A stretch of 64,000 nt of DNA from Chrysomallon squamiferum (lineage: Eukaryota > Mollusca > Gastropoda > Neomphalida > Peltospiridae), in NCBI GenBank assembly GCA_012295275.1, contig CM022672.1:30554059-30618058 (forward strand), given 5' to 3'. Below, piece by piece: positions 61,150 to 64,000 of this stretch. The notes below the pieces were generated by a model. That model made no database searches, had not been told where the DNA came from, and saw only the letters and a program-made list of their open reading frames with translations. The translations under genes and the position numbers were made by a program. The first letter of the stretch is position 1; each line of letters begins with the position of its first letter.

Positions 61150-62940
61150 TACTAAAGTTTACTTATGTACTGTTGTTACATGTGTGTATATATGTTGCTT
61201 GTGTACTACTGTTACATATGTGTATGTGTGTTACTAAAGTGTTGCTTGTGTAGTGTTGCATGTGTGTATATGTGGATATTGTATTAAGGCTCAGCCTATT
61301 TTAATTCAGACTTCCTTTTAAGAATATTTTGCATCACTCTTATCTCAGTAATTAAGATACTATAAATTATTATTATTTGTTTCCACTGACATCACTAGTT
61401 TGTCTTATATACATAAGCATTTAACGTAACATGAGTTTTTGTTTGCTTCGCTATTTACGGAGGCCAGTGATAAAAAGTGTTCCAAGTTATTTTCACTGTA
61501 TTTCAGTTAGCTATCTGTGATATAAAGTTTATAATCTACAGTTCAAAGTAAAACCTTCATTTTTTTTCTAGTGGAACGTATTTATTTGGCCTTTGTTGCT
61601 TCAGTGAGGAAAATGGAAAATGATCGAAAAAGCAAATTTGTTGACGTCTTATGAAAACCATTTGTATTTCATAAACTATTCTTTGTATCTAAAATTAATT
61701 TAAACGAAAAATCAGCAACAAATAAATCATTAATGTTAGACGTATCCCTGGAGTCCTTCATCTGCCCTGATTTTATGGATGATGCAAAGTTTATGCATTA
61801 TCTCTGATAGAAACTGTAAACAGTGAGCCCAGCTGTTGAACGCTATTCTGTGTTTTTCACTGATTGCATTGAATGACTGAGGACGAAATTTATCAAATGT
61901 CAGTTTTGCATGTATCAGTTTACTTGATAACAGATTTCACAAATTATTTTATTTCAGCAACACCTGAATTTCTGTATCCTTTAAACAAAGATGTATAATG
62001 TTTCTCAATGTTTGTAGTGTTGAAGCATGGATGACTACTAGATGGAGTTTGAGGTTTCAAATATCAAAATTTTAAAACTGATAAACTGTGCAAAGCTGAT
62101 GGGGAGAGGATGGCCAAAGCAACAGATGGTCAAAGAAATGATTCTCTTCACCTTTCTCACGAGACCTGAAGCGGGACATCATATTATGATAAACATTATT
62201 ACATTCAACTGTATATAAATATACAAATACGTATAAATGAATAACAGAAAACAATTGTTAGTATTATAAAATGATGAGGTACTGTTTACATTAATTCATT
62301 CCTAATCTTGATACCAAAGTATACAAGAAAATCATCACATATTTTTAAGTTTCAAAGAGTTTTTATACTTCATTATTAACACTGGACAGCAAAAAAAAAA
62401 ATGTGAAATGTAAATTGTCAACAAAGGTACTCTTTAAATACGAACAAAGATTTGGGTTGTACATTCTTGACAAAGGTAACTATTAAAAAACAGTTATTAG
62501 CAAGAACATTAAAATGTTCTTAATATAGTTTTTGTAAATGGTTGTTTTAATCAGACTGTCAGCTTGTGAGTACAATTGTTATTTCTGATTACTAATATAC
62601 AGTGATAGATTAATGGTGGCAACATACATAAATCATCACAAAGCACATGTCTTACTTAAATATATATAAATGTTTATTATTATTTTATTATAATTAATAT
62701 TATTATGATTATTATTACCATGAATAATCCTTTAAATGCTTTACATTTTTACATTTAGAAAACCAATACCACTGTATGTGATAAGTACATAATGTGGTAG
62801 CTGCAGAAATGGGTAATAGCCCAGTGTGTTAATTCAAGACGTTACTTCCTAAGACATAATATGAGGTCAAAAGCCTTTGCACCAATCATTTAACTGTAAT
62901 TTACATTTATTATAAACTTCAATATCTTATTTATGATTAG
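60157..62940. other. Intergenic region and upstream flank of inverted gene F
   Basis: 60157-61300 is unrecognised AT-rich sequence with AC/AT microsatellites (about 60900-60940, 61117-61146). 61300-62345 is inverted relative to 32570-33640. 62345-62690 is inverted relative to gene flanks near 9200-9480. At about 62690-62710 it jumps into intron sequence that normally lies after the signal-peptide exon. Confidence 0.55.
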
Positions 62941-63132
62941 TTAATGGTGGCTGGAGCAGCTGGTCTTCCTGGGTTGACACCAGTGACTGTTCTAGGCCAT
63001 GTGGATCTGGAATCAAAGAGAAGGAAAGGACTAGATCGTGCAACAATCCGCCACCTCGAAATGGTGGAAGTTCCTGTCAGGGGTCCAGTTTTGAGACACG
63101 GACTGTGATTTGCAATACACACAAATGTGGAG
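62941..63132 (+). CDS. Gene F class I TSP1 exon with GC donor
   Basis: 192 bp, acceptor [37 protein letters not shown]. The donor is G|GCGAGT instead of G|GTGAGT; GC-AG introns are a known minor class and the rest of the site is a strong match. Confidence 0.7.
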
Positions 63133-63609
63133 GCGAGTGTTATATTAATGTCAATAATAAAAAAATTATACAGAGCATATCCTTTGGTTATTTATACGTA
63201 TGCAATTATATATGTAAATATTAAAGCAAGCATGTACAACGCAAATAAATATATTTGTAATTATGAATGAAAGGAAATATCTAAGTAAAAGTATATATTA
63301 ATGTATAGATATGTAAGTAGATAAATAGAAATGATAGTAGGAAAATATATAGCTACATAAAGATGTAAGGATTAATTTAGTACATAACTATATAATTGTT
63401 AAATAAATATATAACTGAATATGTAAGTCTATAAATAAATTAATAAATATAAAAGTAGGCCTGTTCATATATGAATTAGTAGATAAGAATCTATTAAATA
63501 TAGAAGTAATGAAATCAGTGACCCTAAAATGATTTCTCAACAGAATCGTCTTTTCTTGGTTTCATCTGATTCTTCACTTGTAAATTCTAGCAAACTCTTT
63601 ATTTTACAG

Positions 63610-63798
63610 TGGATGGTGGGTGGGCATCTTGGTCAGATTGGTCATACGATGAATGCAGCAAAACTTGTGGAGGTGGAATTCAAGTGGGAATCAGGAGCAG
63701 AAATTGCACTAATCCAGTGCCTGCCTATGGTGGACATTGGTGCAATGGATCTAGCACTGAAAACCAAACATCCAGCTGTAATATGCAAGCATGTCCAA
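63610..63798 (+). CDS. Gene F class II TSP1 exon
   Basis: 189 bp, acceptor [38 protein letters not shown], donor A|GTAATT. Intact. Confidence 0.78.
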
Positions 63799-64000
63799 GT
63801 AATTTGATATACATTTATCCATTATTATCAATAGAGAGATCTTTTCAAAAAATGAAGTGTTGAAGTTGATAAGCATAAAACGTTTTAACGATTAATTATT
63901 TAGTTGATAACAATTTGTGATATGTCTTTTGAGTATGTTCAAAACAGATGTTTTGAAACAAAAAAAATAAGTATTTTTATAGTTCAGTTAAAGTCAAACT
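63799..64000. other. Intron of gene F running off the window
   Basis: Matches introns that follow class II exons in the minus-strand genes (reverse complement of about 45360-45540). No exon is seen before the window ends. Confidence 0.6.

Larger units (their letters stand above)
62941..63798 (+). pseudogene. Gene F: inverted TSP1 gene copy lacking promoter and signal peptide
   Basis: Two intact TSP1 exons on the plus strand, class I (62941-63132) and class II (63610-63798). Upstream, the flank is joined directly to intron sequence, so the promoter, 5' UTR exon and signal-peptide exon are missing. The class I donor is GC (G|GCGAGT). Later exons lie beyond the window, so coding capacity downstream is unknown. 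It could be expressed only from another promoter. Confidence 0.7.

Overview
The window looks like nuclear DNA of an invertebrate animal. It is AT-rich, full of microsatellites, its genes are split into small exons with GT-AG introns, and it carries Tigger/pogo and Tc1 DNA transposons. The main genes encode secreted thrombospondin type-1 (TSP1) plus chitin-binding (CBM14/peritrophin-A) proteins, which suggests a lophotrochozoan, perhaps a mollusc. That placement is inference; no marker gene fixes the species.

Most of the window is one repeatedly duplicated unit. Reading leftward on the minus strand, each unit has a TATA-like core promoter and a very short 5' UTR exon. Next comes a signal-peptide exon whose ATG directly follows a splice acceptor, then one to nine TSP1 exons of three sequence classes (I, II, III), and a final CBM14 exon with stop codon and AATAAA. 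All internal exons are phase 1-1, so they can be added, lost or skipped without changing frame. Gene A (5936-7930) has two TSP1 exons. Gene B (14516-20498) has seven, three of them broken. Gene C (28080-31099) has four and is intact (340 aa predicted). Gene D (41407-46847) has nine, one of them frameshifted. Gene E (53324-55114) is a relic lacking CBM14. A fossil signal-peptide exon lies at 55517-55643, and an inverted, headless copy F starts at 62941 on the plus strand and runs out of the window.

The flanks between genes are also copies of each other. They share a pair of TGACGTCA (CRE-type) sites near the 3' end of each gene, a 49-codon plus-strand open frame in five copies, decayed exon-like fragments (3-335, 24849-25215, 58340-58560) and inverted repeats of about 1 kb. 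A separate putative secreted-protein start exon lies at about 59806-60087.

Mobile elements are an internally deleted Tigger at 17601-18361, a dead Tigger/pogo transposase at 35313-37460, a dead Tc1 element with both inverted repeats at 49243-50676, and MITE-like insertions. Several microsatellites exceed 60 bp. No rRNA, tRNA or CRISPR was recognised.

Taken together, this is a birth-and-death cluster of secreted TSP1-CBM14 proteins. They have a conserved signal peptide, a highly variable Trp/Arg-rich mature N-terminus, a variable number of TSP1 repeats and a conserved chitin-binding tail, which is a plausible layout for matrix, mucus or surface-defence proteins. No function can be proved from sequence alone.
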